Source: Terriglobia bacterium
GTDB lineage: Bacteria; Acidobacteriota; Terriglobia; Terriglobales; Acidobacteriaceae
Direction: 5' to 3'
NCBI GenBank assembly: GCA_020073465.1
Contig: JAIQFC010000020.1
Span: 1-64,000 of the forward strand
DNA: 64,000 bases
The notes under the pieces are model-generated. The model had not been told where the DNA came from. It ran no database searches and was given only the letters and a program-made list of their open reading frames with translations. Made by a program: the position numbers and the translations under genes. Positions 1 through 8,467 of this stretch are shown piece by piece (position 1 is the stretch's first letter; the number at the start of each line of letters is the position of its first letter).

Positions 1-305
1 GTTTCGTCGGCGCCTTGCACGGTGAGGTTCTCGCCGAAGAGACCGGGGGCGCAATGGAAGTGGTGTTCCTTCTCCCACCACGGCCAATGGTCGGCCGGGT
101 AGGCGTAGATCGCCTTGTCCGGCCCGCCATGCTTTTCGAGATTGGCTTGGCTGTCACCGGCGATGTTGGTGGGGCGGACCACGACGCTTGCGCCGGAAAT
201 CGGTTTCTTGGCGATGGCCGAGATGACCGGCTCGCCCGCCTGTTCGCCGAGCCGGTGGGGACGGGCCACATTGACCGAAAGGAGCTTCAGTTCGAGCGCG
301 CTCAT
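1..305 (-). CDS. MOSC domain protein (3' part beyond window)
   Basis: The reverse strand reads an ATG start two bases after the stop of the aminotransferase, then a typical MOSC (molybdenum cofactor sulfurase C-terminal) N-terminus of the YiiM type: LKLLSVNVARP near the start, then HGGPDKAIYAYP and LFGENLT around residues 60-95. The family carries sulfur or binds molybdenum cofactor and often supports detoxification reductases; the exact partner is unknown here. About 101 codons are present and the frame runs off the left edge. The two-base spacing to the aminotransferase suggests one transcript. A second, unrelated MOSC N-terminus of a different sequence style occurs near 2.9 kb. Confidence 0.85.
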   Translation of the reverse strand, partial: MSALELKLLSVNVARPHRLGEQAGEPVISAIAKKPISGASVVVRPTNIAGDSQANLEKHGGPDKAIYAYPADHWPWWEKEHHFHCAPGLFGENLTVQGADE

Positions 306-307
306 GC

Positions 308-1726
308 TCACCGCACTCCCAAATCCCTGGCCGTCATGTCGAGGCAGAGTTTCGCTTTGACCAGAAGTTTTTCCACCTCTTCCTCGGCGATGACAAGGGG
401 AGGGGCGAGCACCATCGTATCGCGGATCGCGCGCATGATGAGCCCGTTGTGGAAGCAATGATCGCGGCAGATCATCCCCGCATGGCCGAGCTTCTCGAAA
501 TGGCGGCGTGTGTTCTTGTCCGCCACCATTTCCATCGCGCCCAGCATGCCGATGCCCCGCACCTCGCCGATCAGCGGATGGTCTTCGAAGGTCTCGCGCA
601 GGCGGTGCTGGAAATAAGGGCCGATGCGTTTCTTCACGCGGCTCACGATGCGTTCGCGTTCGAGGATTTCCAGATTCTTTAACGCGACCGCAGAGGCCAC
701 TGGATGGCCGGAATAGGTGTAGCCGTGGACGAGTTCTTCTTCCGCGCCAGCGATCGCATCGCCCATGCGCTTGCCCAGCGACACTGCCGAGATCGGCTGG
801 TAACCCGAGGAAAGCCCTTTCGCCATGGTCATGATGTCGGGCTCGAGCCCATAGGCCTCGCTTCCGAACCATGAACCCAGCCGTCCGAAGCCGGTGACGA
901 CTTCGTCCGTATGCAGAAGAATGTCGTGTTTCTTGCAGATGCGCGCCATCTCCGGCCAATAGCTCGAAGGCGGAACGATCAGCCCGCCGGCGCCCTGCAC
1001 CGGTTCGGCCGAGAAGGAGGCGATACGGTCAGGTCCGATCTCCTGGATGATCTGCTCGGTCGCGCGCGCGATCGCGATGCCGAACTCGTCTGGCGTGACG
1101 TCGCCATAGCCGCCTTCCTTCGCGCCATACCAATAGGGCGTTGGCGCCTTGGCGAATCCCGGTAAGGGCAAATCCCATTGCGGATGCATCGGTGTCAGCC
1201 CCGACAACGACGCTGTCGCCATGGTGACGCCGTGATAAGACGAGGCGCGCGAGAGATGGATCTTCTTGTCCCGCTTGCCCATCAGATTCCAGTAATAGCG
1301 GATCAGCTTCAGCGCCGTGTCGTTTGCCTCCGAACCGGAATTGGCGAACAGCACGCGGTCATGGCCCTTGGGCGTCAGCTTTGTCAGCTTCGCCGACAAT
1401 TCGGCGGTCCACGGGTTCGTCGTCTTGAAGAAGTGGTTGTAATAGGGAAGCGTGTTGAGCGCATCGCATCCGGCCTTGGCGAGCTCGCGATTGCCGTAGC
1501 CGAGCTGCACGCACCATAGGCCGGACATGCCGTCGATCAGCTTCTTGCCATCGGAATCCCAGATGTAGATTCCCTTGGCCCGGGTGATAACGCGCACGCC
1601 TTCGGCGACGAGCGAGCGCGTTTCGGTAAACGGGTGGATGTGGTGGGCGGCGTCGAGCGCGCGCCAATGCCGCGTCTTGCTCTTGGGCTTAGGCTTGGAG
1701 AGCTTGGTTGATTTCGCGGCCGACAT
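308..1726 (-). CDS. class III PLP aminotransferase (putrescine/beta-alanine--pyruvate type)
   Basis: A 472-residue fold-type I, class III (omega) aminotransferase. It shows the PLP-binding SGSEAND segment, the HTDEVVTGFGR aspartate motif and the PLP lysine in TMAKGLSSGYQP, plus a C-terminal R-A-I-R-D substrate segment typical of SpuC-like putrescine or beta-alanine:pyruvate transaminases. It would transfer the terminal amino group of a diamine or omega-amino acid to pyruvate in the cytoplasm. A GAGGA ribosome site lies 7 bases before the ATG. The neighbouring PuuD-like hydrolase fragment fits a gamma-glutamyl-putrescine route. Sequence style is alphaproteobacterial rather than acidobacterial. 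The exact amino donor cannot be fixed from sequence. Confidence 0.88.
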   Translation of the reverse strand: MSAAKSTKLSKPKPKSKTRHWRALDAAHHIHPFTETRSLVAEGVRVITRAKGIYIWDSDGKKLIDGMSGLWCVQLGYGNRELAKAGCDALNTLPYYNHFFKTTNPWTAELSAKLTKLTPKGHDRVLFANSGSEANDTALKLIRYYWNLMGKRDKKIHLSRASSYHGVTMATASLSGLTPMHPQWDLPLPGFAKAPTPYWYGAKEGGYGDVTPDEFGIAIARATEQIIQEIGPDRIASFSAEPVQGAGGLIVPPSSYWPEMARICKKHDILLHTDEVVTGFGRLGSWFGSEAYGLEPDIMTMAKGLSSGYQPISAVSLGKRMGDAIAGAEEELVHGYTYSGHPVASAVALKNLEILERERIVSRVKKRIGPYFQHRLRETFEDHPLIGEVRGIGMLGAMEMVADKNTRRHFEKLGHAGMICRDHCFHNGLIMRAIRDTMVLAPPLVIAEEEVEKLLVKAKLCLDMTARDLGVR

Positions 1727-1790
1727 TAGGATTCCTCAAGCGATGGCCTTGATGCTAACATAACGTTGGGTTCGCGCAGGGGGTATTGCG

Positions 1791-2420
1791 ATGCGCATGA
1801 TCGGTCTTGTGATGGTGGCGCTTCTCATCGGCGCTGCGCCTGCGGCGGAGGCGGCACCTCCCAGCTATGCGGAACTCGTGGCCAAGCTGAAATCCGGCGA
1901 CACCGGAATCGATTATCAGGCCTTGCGCTTTGCCTATGCGGAGACGCCGGGTTTCGATCCCTATGCCCGCCCGGCGGTGGAGAAGCGCGATCTGATCCGC
2001 GCGATGAATTCGGGAAATCTCGACCAGGCGCAGGATTATGCCGACGAGATCCTGTCGGCCAATTACACCGACATGGATGCGCATTTTGCGTTCTTCCTGA
2101 TCTATGACCGGCGCGGCGAGAAGGCGAAGGCGGAATTTCACCTGACCGTGCTGCAGGGCCTGTTGAAGTCGTTCGCCGATTCGGGCGACGGCATGTCGGA
2201 GGACACCGCGATGATCGCGGTCGCCGTCCCCGAGGAATATGCCTATCTCGGATTGAAGGGCTATCAGGTGCTGCGGCAAGGGCTGGCGCCGAGCAGCGCG
2301 GGTCCGATGGATGTGTTCTCGGTCACCACGCAGGACAATCAGGGCACGACGATCTACTTCAATGCGCGCCGCATCCTGGCGAAGATGAAGAAGGCGCCCG
2401 AACCAGCCCCTGCGCCTTAG
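1791..2420 (+). CDS. DUF4919-type exported protein
   Basis: A 209-residue protein with an N-terminal signal peptide (MRMIGLVMVALLIGAAPAAEA, cleavage after about residue 21). The mature part resembles DUF4919 proteins of Caulobacterales and related Alphaproteobacteria: an IDYQALRFAYAETPGFDPYA segment, helical repeats, SGDGMSEDTA, and a closing TTIYFNARRIL strand. No enzymatic residues are evident and no function is known. It is divergent from the aminotransferase with only about 64 bases between the starts, so the two promoters must overlap. It ends just before a long inverted repeat that could terminate it. The Pro/Ala-rich tail is unremarkable. Confidence 0.75.
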   Translation: MRMIGLVMVALLIGAAPAAEAAPPSYAELVAKLKSGDTGIDYQALRFAYAETPGFDPYARPAVEKRDLIRAMNSGNLDQAQDYADEILSANYTDMDAHFAFFLIYDRRGEKAKAEFHLTVLQGLLKSFADSGDGMSEDTAMIAVAVPEEYAYLGLKGYQVLRQGLAPSSAGPMDVFSVTTQDNQGTTIYFNARRILAKMKKAPEPAPAP

Positions 2421-2447
2421 ACCTTTATAAGTGTCATGGCCCGCTCC

Positions 2448-2509
2448 TCATCCTGAGGAACGAAAGCCGCCCCGTCCTTCGACAAGCTCAGGATGAGGGG
2501 CGGCTTTCG
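2448..2509. terminator. inverted-repeat terminator of alphaproteobacterial REP style
   Basis: A 13-bp perfect inverted repeat (CGAAAGCCGCCCC at 2461-2473 with its complement at 2497-2509) encloses the phrase CCTTCGACAAGCTCAGGATG. It is preceded by CCTCATCCTGAGGAAC. Repeats of this wording are common at gene ends in Alphaproteobacteria. It sits between two convergent genes and could stop transcription from both. It supports a different taxonomic origin for the left end of the window. Confidence 0.6.
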
Positions 2510-2542
2510 TGTCTCGAAGGATGCGGGCCATGCGAAATCTTC

Positions 2543-2965
2543 CTACCGCCGCTTCGGCTGTGCGTGGCTCGCCATCGCCTCGCCGAAGGAGGCGAAGATC
2601 GCGCGGCTGACCGCGTTCTCCGCGAATTTCCACTCCGGATGCCATTGCACGCCGAGCAGATAGGCAGGCGCGGTTTTCATGCTGACCGCCTCGATCGCGC
2701 CATCGGGGGCCTTGGCTTCGACGGTCAACGGTTTCGCCAGCGCGTCGATCCCCTGCCCATGCAGCGAATTGACCGCGAATTTATCCATGCTGGCTTTGTT
2801 CGGTCCGCCATGGACGCTCAGGTCCGCCTGGCGGTCTCCATCGAGATTCAGGGTGCGCAGGCGGACGGGACCAGACACCGGCTGTTTGAAGATCCCGGTA
2901 TTGATGGTCGTTCCGTTGTAGACTGCAAGCCGAGGCCGCGCGACATTCAGGGAAAGCAGCTTCAT
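2543..2965 (-). CDS. chimeric frame: MOSC N-terminus joined to PuuD-type hydrolase C-terminus
   Basis: One continuous 140-codon frame with two unrelated halves. Residues 1-58 are a MOSC N-terminus (MKLLSLNVARPRL, then VHGGPNKA). From about residue 60 the frame becomes the C-terminus of a class I glutamine amidotransferase of the gamma-glutamyl-GABA hydrolase (PuuD) type, with VNSLHGQGID and the GVQWHPEW motif carrying the catalytic His and Glu. The nucleophilic Cys and first half of the hydrolase are missing, as is the rest of the MOSC domain, so neither activity is expected. The switch is at about 2789-2794. The hydrolase half fits the putrescine genes to the left; the MOSC half fits the acidobacterial DNA to the right. 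Confidence 0.7.
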   Translation of the reverse strand: MKLLSLNVARPRLAVYNGTTINTGIFKQPVSGPVRLRTLNLDGDRQADLSVHGGPNKASMDKFAVNSLHGQGIDALAKPLTVEAKAPDGAIEAVSMKTAPAYLLGVQWHPEWKFAENAVSRAIFASFGEAMASHAQPKRR

Positions 2966-3117
2966 ATTCGAAACCTCACGACGATGGAACCGTGCGCCCA
3001 GGGGTCGGCGGGGTTCTAGTTAGATGTCGGGGACTCGGAGAAAGACGCAGCCTCTCACGGGTGGCCCCTTTATGGGAATGCTGCATGCCTGCGCTGCGGC
3101 GATACCGGGATCGTCGT

Positions 3118-3147
3118 TTGCCCTAACACTCCGCACTTCTATAAAAT
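3118..3147 (+). promoter_or_regulatory. candidate sucCD promoter
   Basis: A good -10 box (TATAAA, within TATAAAAT) lies about 70 bases upstream of the sucC start, with a TTGCCC -35-like hexamer 16 bases before it. The rest of the ~250-base gap back to the divergent MOSC start shows no gene. The call rests on motif match and position only. Confidence 0.45.
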
Positions 3148-3217
3148 CGGTAGTTTGCTGCCCGGACGTCTAAGCCGCAAGCACGTTCCTCCCGATTCTT
3201 AGCTGACGAGCATCATT

Positions 3218-4414
<1,197 letters not shown>

Positions 4415-4433
4415 TTAAAGAGGACATCTATTT

Positions 4434-5318
4434 ATGGCAATCCTGGTTGATAAGAACACGCGGGTGCTGGTGCAGGGGCTGACCGGACGGGAGGGCACGT
4501 TCCACGCCAAGGCCAGTGCGGCGTACGGCACACAGATTGTTGGCGGCGTGACTCCGGGCAAGGGCGGTACGACTCATGAAGGCTGGCCGATTTTCAACAC
4601 CGTGCGCGAGGCGGCCGAGGCGACCGGTGCGAACGCCGCCGTGATTTTCGTGCCGCCGCCGTTTGCCGCCGACGCCATCATGGAAGCAGCCGATGCTGAA
4701 CTCGACCTTATCGTGTGCATCACGGAAGGAATTCCGACGCTCGACATGGTGAAGGCCTGGGAATTCCTGCAAGACCGCCGCTCGCGCCTGATCGGACCCA
4801 ACTGCCCGGGAATTATCTCTCCCGGAAAATGCAAGATCGGCATCATGCCCGCGTCGATTCACAAGGAGGGCTCGGTCGGCATCGTTTCGCGATCCGGGAC
4901 CCTGACCTATGAGGCCGTGCACCAGCTTACGCAACGCGGGATCGGACAATCGACGGCGATTGGCATCGGGGGCGATCCTATCATCGGCACGAACTTTGTC
5001 GACGCGCTGGATCTGTTCAACCGTGATCCCGAGACCGAGGCGGTGATCATGATCGGCGAGATTGGCGGGAATGCCGAGGAAACCGCCGCGGAATTTGTGA
5101 AGACTCACATGAAGAAGCCAGTAGTAGGCTTCATCGCCGGTCAGACTGCGCCGCCGGGACGCCGCATGGGGCACGCCGGAGCCATCATCTCGGGCGGTAA
5201 AGGAACGGCGGCCGAAAAGATCAAGGCTTTGGAATCCGCAGGCATTCGCGTAGCGAAGTCGCCGGCGGCAATCGGCGAAACTCTGGCGGCTGCTCTTGGA
5301 ACACCAGCAAGAGCGTAA
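4434..5318 (+). CDS. sucD: succinyl-CoA synthetase alpha subunit
   Basis: A 294-residue alpha subunit. It shows the CoA-binding Rossmann start ([12 protein letters not shown]), [19 protein letters not shown], and the active-site region around [17 protein letters not shown], in which the histidine is the one phosphorylated during the reaction. Length matches the family (about 290). It is the partner of the beta subunit just upstream. An AGAGGACA ribosome site stands about 9 bases before the ATG. The gene is followed by short hairpins and then ndk, which uses and balances the nucleoside triphosphate the complex makes. Confidence 0.97.
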   Translation: MAILVDKNTRVLVQGLTGREGTFHAKASAAYGTQIVGGVTPGKGGTTHEGWPIFNTVREAAEATGANAAVIFVPPPFAADAIMEAADAELDLIVCITEGIPTLDMVKAWEFLQDRRSRLIGPNCPGIISPGKCKIGIMPASIHKEGSVGIVSRSGTLTYEAVHQLTQRGIGQSTAIGIGGDPIIGTNFVDALDLFNRDPETEAVIMIGEIGGNAEETAAEFVKTHMKKPVVGFIAGQTAPPGRRMGHAGAIISGGKGTAAEKIKALESAGIRVAKSPAAIGETLAAALGTPARA

Positions 5319-5410
5319 GTTTTACCAACGACTAGAACTGGTCTCATGATGTTCCGGAAGGAAGGTGCGGGTCCCCTCAGGGGCTGAAGCCCGCATTCTT
5401 ATTGACCGAT

Positions 5411-5437
5411 AACGGCACGGCTAGAAGCCGTGCCGTT
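5411..5437. repeat. 12-bp hairpin of the GGCT-AAGCC family between sucD and ndk
   Basis: AACGGCACGGCT and its exact complement flank a 3-base loop. A smaller relative, GGGGCTGAAGCCC, lies at 5379-5391. No T-run follows, so it is a weak terminator candidate; it may instead be a dispersed repeat or an RNA-stabilising element inside the sucCD-ndk transcript. Similar hairpins with an -CT(a/g)AAG- core occur elsewhere in the window. Confidence 0.6.
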
Positions 5438-5491
5438 CCCAAAACCATTTGTGAAACCAGTCCTAATGACCAAGGACCCACGACTGAACCT

Positions 5492-5917
5492 ATGAAGACT
5501 CTGCAACGCACTTTTACCATCGTTAAACCGGACGCCGTACGCAAGAACGCGGTCGGCGACATCATCGAACAATTTGAAAAAAACGGCTTCCGCATTCTCG
5601 CCATGAAGATGCTGGAGATCTCCAAGCATCAGGCGGAGCAGTTCTACGCCGTGCATGCGAGCAGGCCCTTTTTCAGCACGCTGACCGACTTCATGTCGAG
5701 CGGCCCCATCGTGGTGCTGGCCCTGGAAAAAGAAAATGCGATTGCCGACCTGCGCAAGCTCATGGGCGCAACCAACCCGGCCAACGCGGAAGAGGGCACC
5801 ATTCGCAAGAAATGGGCCACTAATATCGAGCACAACGCAATTCATGGCTCGGACGCGGAAGATACGGCGCGCTTTGAGTTGAGCTTCTTCTTTGCGGGAT
5901 ACGAGCTGGCAAAATAA
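5492..5917 (+). CDS. ndk: nucleoside diphosphate kinase
   Basis: A 141-residue NDK. It shows [19 protein letters not shown] at the start and the phosphohistidine motif [16 protein letters not shown], in which the first His of NAIHGSD is the phosphorylated residue. It equilibrates nucleoside triphosphates, here naturally paired with succinyl-CoA synthetase. Length matches the family (about 140), so the start is taken at the ATG just before KTLQRTF rather than at an in-frame upstream ATG that would add 30 unconserved residues. It lies about 170 bases after sucD behind two small hairpins. Confidence 0.96.
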   Translation: MKTLQRTFTIVKPDAVRKNAVGDIIEQFEKNGFRILAMKMLEISKHQAEQFYAVHASRPFFSTLTDFMSSGPIVVLALEKENAIADLRKLMGATNPANAEEGTIRKKWATNIEHNAIHGSDAEDTARFELSFFFAGYELAK

Positions 5918-5918
5918 G

Positions 5919-5992
5919 TTCTCGGTTCTCAGTTCTCAGTGTCTGAGGCCAAGATTGGTTTTGCTGACAACCGAACACTGAGAACGAGAACT
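5919..5992. repeat. inverted 'TTCTCAG' word repeat between ndk and tautomerase
   Basis: The left arm repeats the word TTCTC(A/G)G three times and ends with GTTCTCAGTGT. The right arm carries ACACTGAGAACGAGAAC, the inverted copy, about 30 bases later. The pair fills the ndk-tautomerase gap and could fold into a long hairpin in the transcript. It belongs to a set of degenerate word repeats seen at several gene ends in this window. Confidence 0.6.
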
Positions 5993-5996
5993 GCTT

Positions 5997-6185
5997 ATGC
6001 CGATGGTCCAAATCACGATGTTGGAAGGACGCACCGCCGATCAGAAGCGCAAGATCGCCAAGCGGATTACCGATGCCCTAGTCGAGGAGGCGGGGGCGCG
6101 GCGCGAGGGAATCGTGGTGGCCTTCCACGAGGTGTCGAAAGAGAGCTATGCTTCCGGCGGCGAGTTGATGATCGACAAGAAGTGA
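5997..6185 (+). CDS. 4-oxalocrotonate tautomerase-family protein
   Basis: A 62-residue protein of the 4-OT family. After removal of the initiator Met the first residue is the catalytic Pro (PMVQITMLEGRT), and an Arg-rich helix and GIVVAFHEV strand follow as in the 60-80 residue hexameric members. Such enzymes keto-enol tautomerise 2-hydroxymuconate-like acids, but many bacterial copies have unknown substrates; no aromatic meta-cleavage genes lie nearby. It follows ndk in the same direction after the inverted word repeat. Confidence is high for family, low for substrate. Confidence 0.85.
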   Translation: MPMVQITMLEGRTADQKRKIAKRITDALVEEAGARREGIVVAFHEVSKESYASGGELMIDKK

Positions 6186-6252
6186 CTTCGCCGCAAGGGT
6201 TCGCGGGCGAGGCTCCATCGACTTCGCTCAGGACGGGCCCGCGCCACACAGC

Positions 6253-6540
6253 CTATGCCAGCGGCTCGAAAAGGTGGCCTTCCACACGGTCAGCAATCTT
6301 GGGCAGGTCCTTCCGGGCGTACTGCAGGAAATGTGGAGCGACGCGATGCGCTTCGAGCGCCGCATCATCCTTGTACTGCTCGTAGATGAAGAAGCGGCGG
6401 GATTCGGTTTTATGCCGGTGAACCTGGTACATCGCACAGCCCGGCTCTTTGCGTGATTCCTCGGTAAGTTTCCCGAAAAGTGTGGCCACGTCGACCTCGT
6501 GACCGACCTTCGCCATCCACGTCACCGCCAACACCACCAT
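6253..6540 (-). CDS. antibiotic biosynthesis monooxygenase (ABM) domain protein
   Basis: A 95-residue ABM/YgiN-type ferredoxin-like protein. The start is the ATG before VVLAVTWMAK, chosen because AAGGAG lies 7 bases upstream; an upstream in-frame ATG lacks one. The family pattern is visible: EPGCAMYQVHRHKTESRRFFIYEQY, then AHRVAPHFLQYARK with the conserved histidine region. These small dimers act as cofactor-free oxygenases of quinols, or as haem-degrading or stress proteins; the role here is unknown. It is convergent with the tautomerase and its tail abuts a short 'gacttcgctcaggac' repeat remnant. It lies just downstream of purA on the same strand. Confidence 0.8.
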   Translation of the reverse strand: MVVLAVTWMAKVGHEVDVATLFGKLTEESRKEPGCAMYQVHRHKTESRRFFIYEQYKDDAALEAHRVAPHFLQYARKDLPKIADRVEGHLFEPLA

Positions 6541-6583
6541 CGCTTGCTCCTTAGCGCTGAACATGCCAACTTGGGAAGAGATT

Positions 6584-7909
6584 CTAGGCCTTCCCGGCGG
6601 CTGTCTTCAACTCTGCAACAAACTCGTCCATGAAGATCGTGTGGTCCCGGTCCGGTCCGGTGGATACCATGCCGATCTTCGCTCCGGTTTCCTTCTCCAA
6701 AAAGGCCAAATATTCTTTAGTCTGGCGCGGCAGCTTGTCGAACTTCGTAATGCCCTCGGTCGAAGTCTTCCAGCCCGGAAACCTGCGATAGACACACTCG
6801 ATCTTGTCGTAGCCGCTGGCCTGGGCGGGCGCTTCCATCGTCTGCTTGCCGTCAATCTTATAGCTCATACAGATGGGGATTTCTGCAAGTTCATCCAGCA
6901 CGTCGAGCTTGGTCACGACCAGCCAGTTGATGCCGTTGATCATGCCCGCGTAACGCAGCAGCGGCAAATCCAGCCACCCCGTGCGCCGCGGGCGTCCGGT
7001 GACTGCACCGTATTCGTTGCCCCGTTTGCGCAACTGCTCTCCCGCCGGCCCCTTCTCCTCGCTGGGGAACGGCCCCTCACCCACGCGGGTGCAGTAGGCC
7101 TTGGTGATTCCGATGACGGAAGTGATGGCGTTCGGAGCAACGCCGGTGCCGATCACGGCGCCGCCGGAAGTTGCGCTGGACGACGTCACAAAAGGATAGG
7201 TGCCATGGTCGATGTCGAGCATGGTGCCCTGTGCGCCTTCAAACAAAATAGATTCCCCATTCGCAAACGCCTGGTTCAGCAAAACCGCGGTGTCACACGC
7301 GAAGGGAGCAACTTTCTCCGCTGCCTGAGCGTACTCCGCATACATCCTGTCGGCGTCCAGCGGTTCGGAGTTGAAGAGCGCATGCGCGATCATGTTTTTC
7401 TCGCGAACTGCATTTTCGATGTGCTTCTTCAACAGATCGAGGTCCAGCAGATCCGCGACACGCAAACCGCGGCGTCCCATCTTATCCTCGTACGCTGGCC
7501 CGATCCCCCGTGAGGTTGTGCCGATCTTGACCCGCCCAGGAGCATTCTCAGCCGCCAGTTCAATCATCCGGTGATACGGCAAGATGACGTGCGCCCGGTT
7601 GGAGACGAAAAGATTGCCATCAACCTTCACGCCGGCTTCCCGCAGCGCGCCAACCTCCTTGAGAAAGGCAAGCGGGTCGAGAACCACGCCATTCCCAATC
7701 ACACTACGGCATCCGGCGCGCAGCACTCCGCAAGGCACCAACTGGAGAATGAATTTCTTGCCGTTGATGATGACGGTGTGGCCGGCGTTATGGCCGCCGG
7801 CATAGCGGGCAACCACGGAGAAGCTCTCCGAGAGCACGTCGACGATCTTGCCCTTGCCCTCATCGCCCCACTGGGCGCCTACGATCACCGCAGTCTTGCC
7901 TTTTTTCAA
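6584..7909 (-). CDS. purA: adenylosuccinate synthetase
   Basis: Catalyses IMP + Asp + GTP to adenylosuccinate, the first AMP-specific step of purine synthesis. It shows the GTP-binding start VIVGAQWGDEGKGKIVD, HNAGHTV, the catalytic His, the GTTSRGIGPAYEDK block and TKLDVLD for guanine binding near the end. No ATG fits. The likely start is the TTG before KKGKTAVIV, which has GGAG six bases upstream and gives 441 residues; another in-frame TTG 24 bases further up lacks a ribosome site. Homologues begin only a few residues before the P-loop, which supports the shorter start. Confidence 0.95.
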   Translation of the reverse strand: MKKGKTAVIVGAQWGDEGKGKIVDVLSESFSVVARYAGGHNAGHTVIINGKKFILQLVPCGVLRAGCRSVIGNGVVLDPLAFLKEVGALREAGVKVDGNLFVSNRAHVILPYHRMIELAAENAPGRVKIGTTSRGIGPAYEDKMGRRGLRVADLLDLDLLKKHIENAVREKNMIAHALFNSEPLDADRMYAEYAQAAEKVAPFACDTAVLLNQAFANGESILFEGAQGTMLDIDHGTYPFVTSSSATSGGAVIGTGVAPNAITSVIGITKAYCTRVGEGPFPSEEKGPAGEQLRKRGNEYGAVTGRPRRTGWLDLPLLRYAGMINGINWLVVTKLDVLDELAEIPICMSYKIDGKQTMEAPAQASGYDKIECVYRRFPGWKTSTEGITKFDKLPRQTKEYLAFLEKETGAKIGMVSTGPDRDHTIFMDEFVAELKTAAGKA

Positions 7910-7933
7910 GTCCGACTCCGTCAGGGATCTCAA

Positions 7934-8268
7934 GTAAACACACGGACGCGCGCTTCAACCGGGGGTCGCACACTCCTTGCCCGCAGGATTCCTTCACTAA
8001 GAAATTACAGGGATATGAGCGGAGAAGACGTGTACAAGTAATTCTAGCGTTCCCCGACAGGGAATAGCAACGCCGTGGGTCCGTCCCGTTGAAGGAGTGA
8101 TACGAAACCATTCTGGACGGAAAAATGACGGCTTGCGCGTGGGCATTGGCTACACAACGGATCGTGATTTCAACAGTCCCCCACGCCTTCTCGGGACAAG
8201 ATCTCGAACCTTTGCTGCACAAGCTGAACGCCTCGCAGGGTTGTAGCAGTCACGGAAGCAGTCTCATT
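7934..8268. other. intergenic stretch between purA and tRNA-Pro
   Basis: About 335 bases with no credible coding frame on either strand: frames are short, lack ribosome sites and match no family I recognise. It must contain the purA leader and promoter (reading left) and the upstream half of the tRNA promoter. I see no riboswitch-like fold that I can defend. Confidence 0.5.
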
Positions 8269-8274
8269 TATAAT
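8269..8274 (+). promoter_or_regulatory. consensus -10 box of the tRNA-Pro gene
   Basis: A perfect TATAAT ends 9 bases before the 5' end of the tRNA, the expected place for a stable-RNA promoter. No good -35 hexamer sits at 16-18 bases; TTGTAG is 22 bases upstream. The call rests on the exact -10 and its position. Confidence 0.6.
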
Positions 8275-8283
8275 CGGAGCAGT

Positions 8284-8360
8284 CGGGGCGTAGCGCAGCC
8301 TGGTAGCGCACCTGCCTTGGGCGCAGGGGGTCGTAGGTTCAAATCCTATCGCCCCGACCA
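8284..8360 (+). tRNA. tRNA-Pro (anticodon UGG)
   Basis: A complete 77-base cloverleaf with encoded CCA. The acceptor arms are CGGGGCG and CGCCCCG with discriminator A. The D-arm stem is GCGC/GCGC, the anticodon stem CCTGC/GCAGG encloses the loop CTTGGGC, giving anticodon TGG at 8318-8320. The T-arm carries GGTTCAAATCC. It reads all or most CCN proline codons. It stands alone between purA and the 2-oxoacid dehydrogenase E2 gene, a place sometimes used by integrating elements, but no integrase or duplicated tRNA end was seen. Confidence 0.97.
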
Positions 8361-8467
8361 ACTATCCTTGCAGAGGCCGCGGCAATCATCTGGCCTGTGC
8401 TTTCGCACTTCATGACGCGCTTTCTGGCTGTGCGCGTTCTTGCGCCAATCCAGGTCCACGACTCTCC

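Noticed and set aside
15-461. Forward-strand open frame opposite the MOSC and aminotransferase genes
   Set aside because: It lies antisense to two well-supported genes, has no family match, and shows the third-position GC pattern of a shadow frame.
2448-2645. Small reverse frame over the inverted repeat at 2.45-2.51 kb
   Set aside because: It is made mostly of the repeat itself and runs into the end of the PuuD-like frame; no ribosome site.
8284-8360. tRNA-Pro as an integration site for a genomic island covering the FadR locus
   Set aside because: No integrase, no repeated tRNA 3' end, and no compositional break at the far side of the locus.
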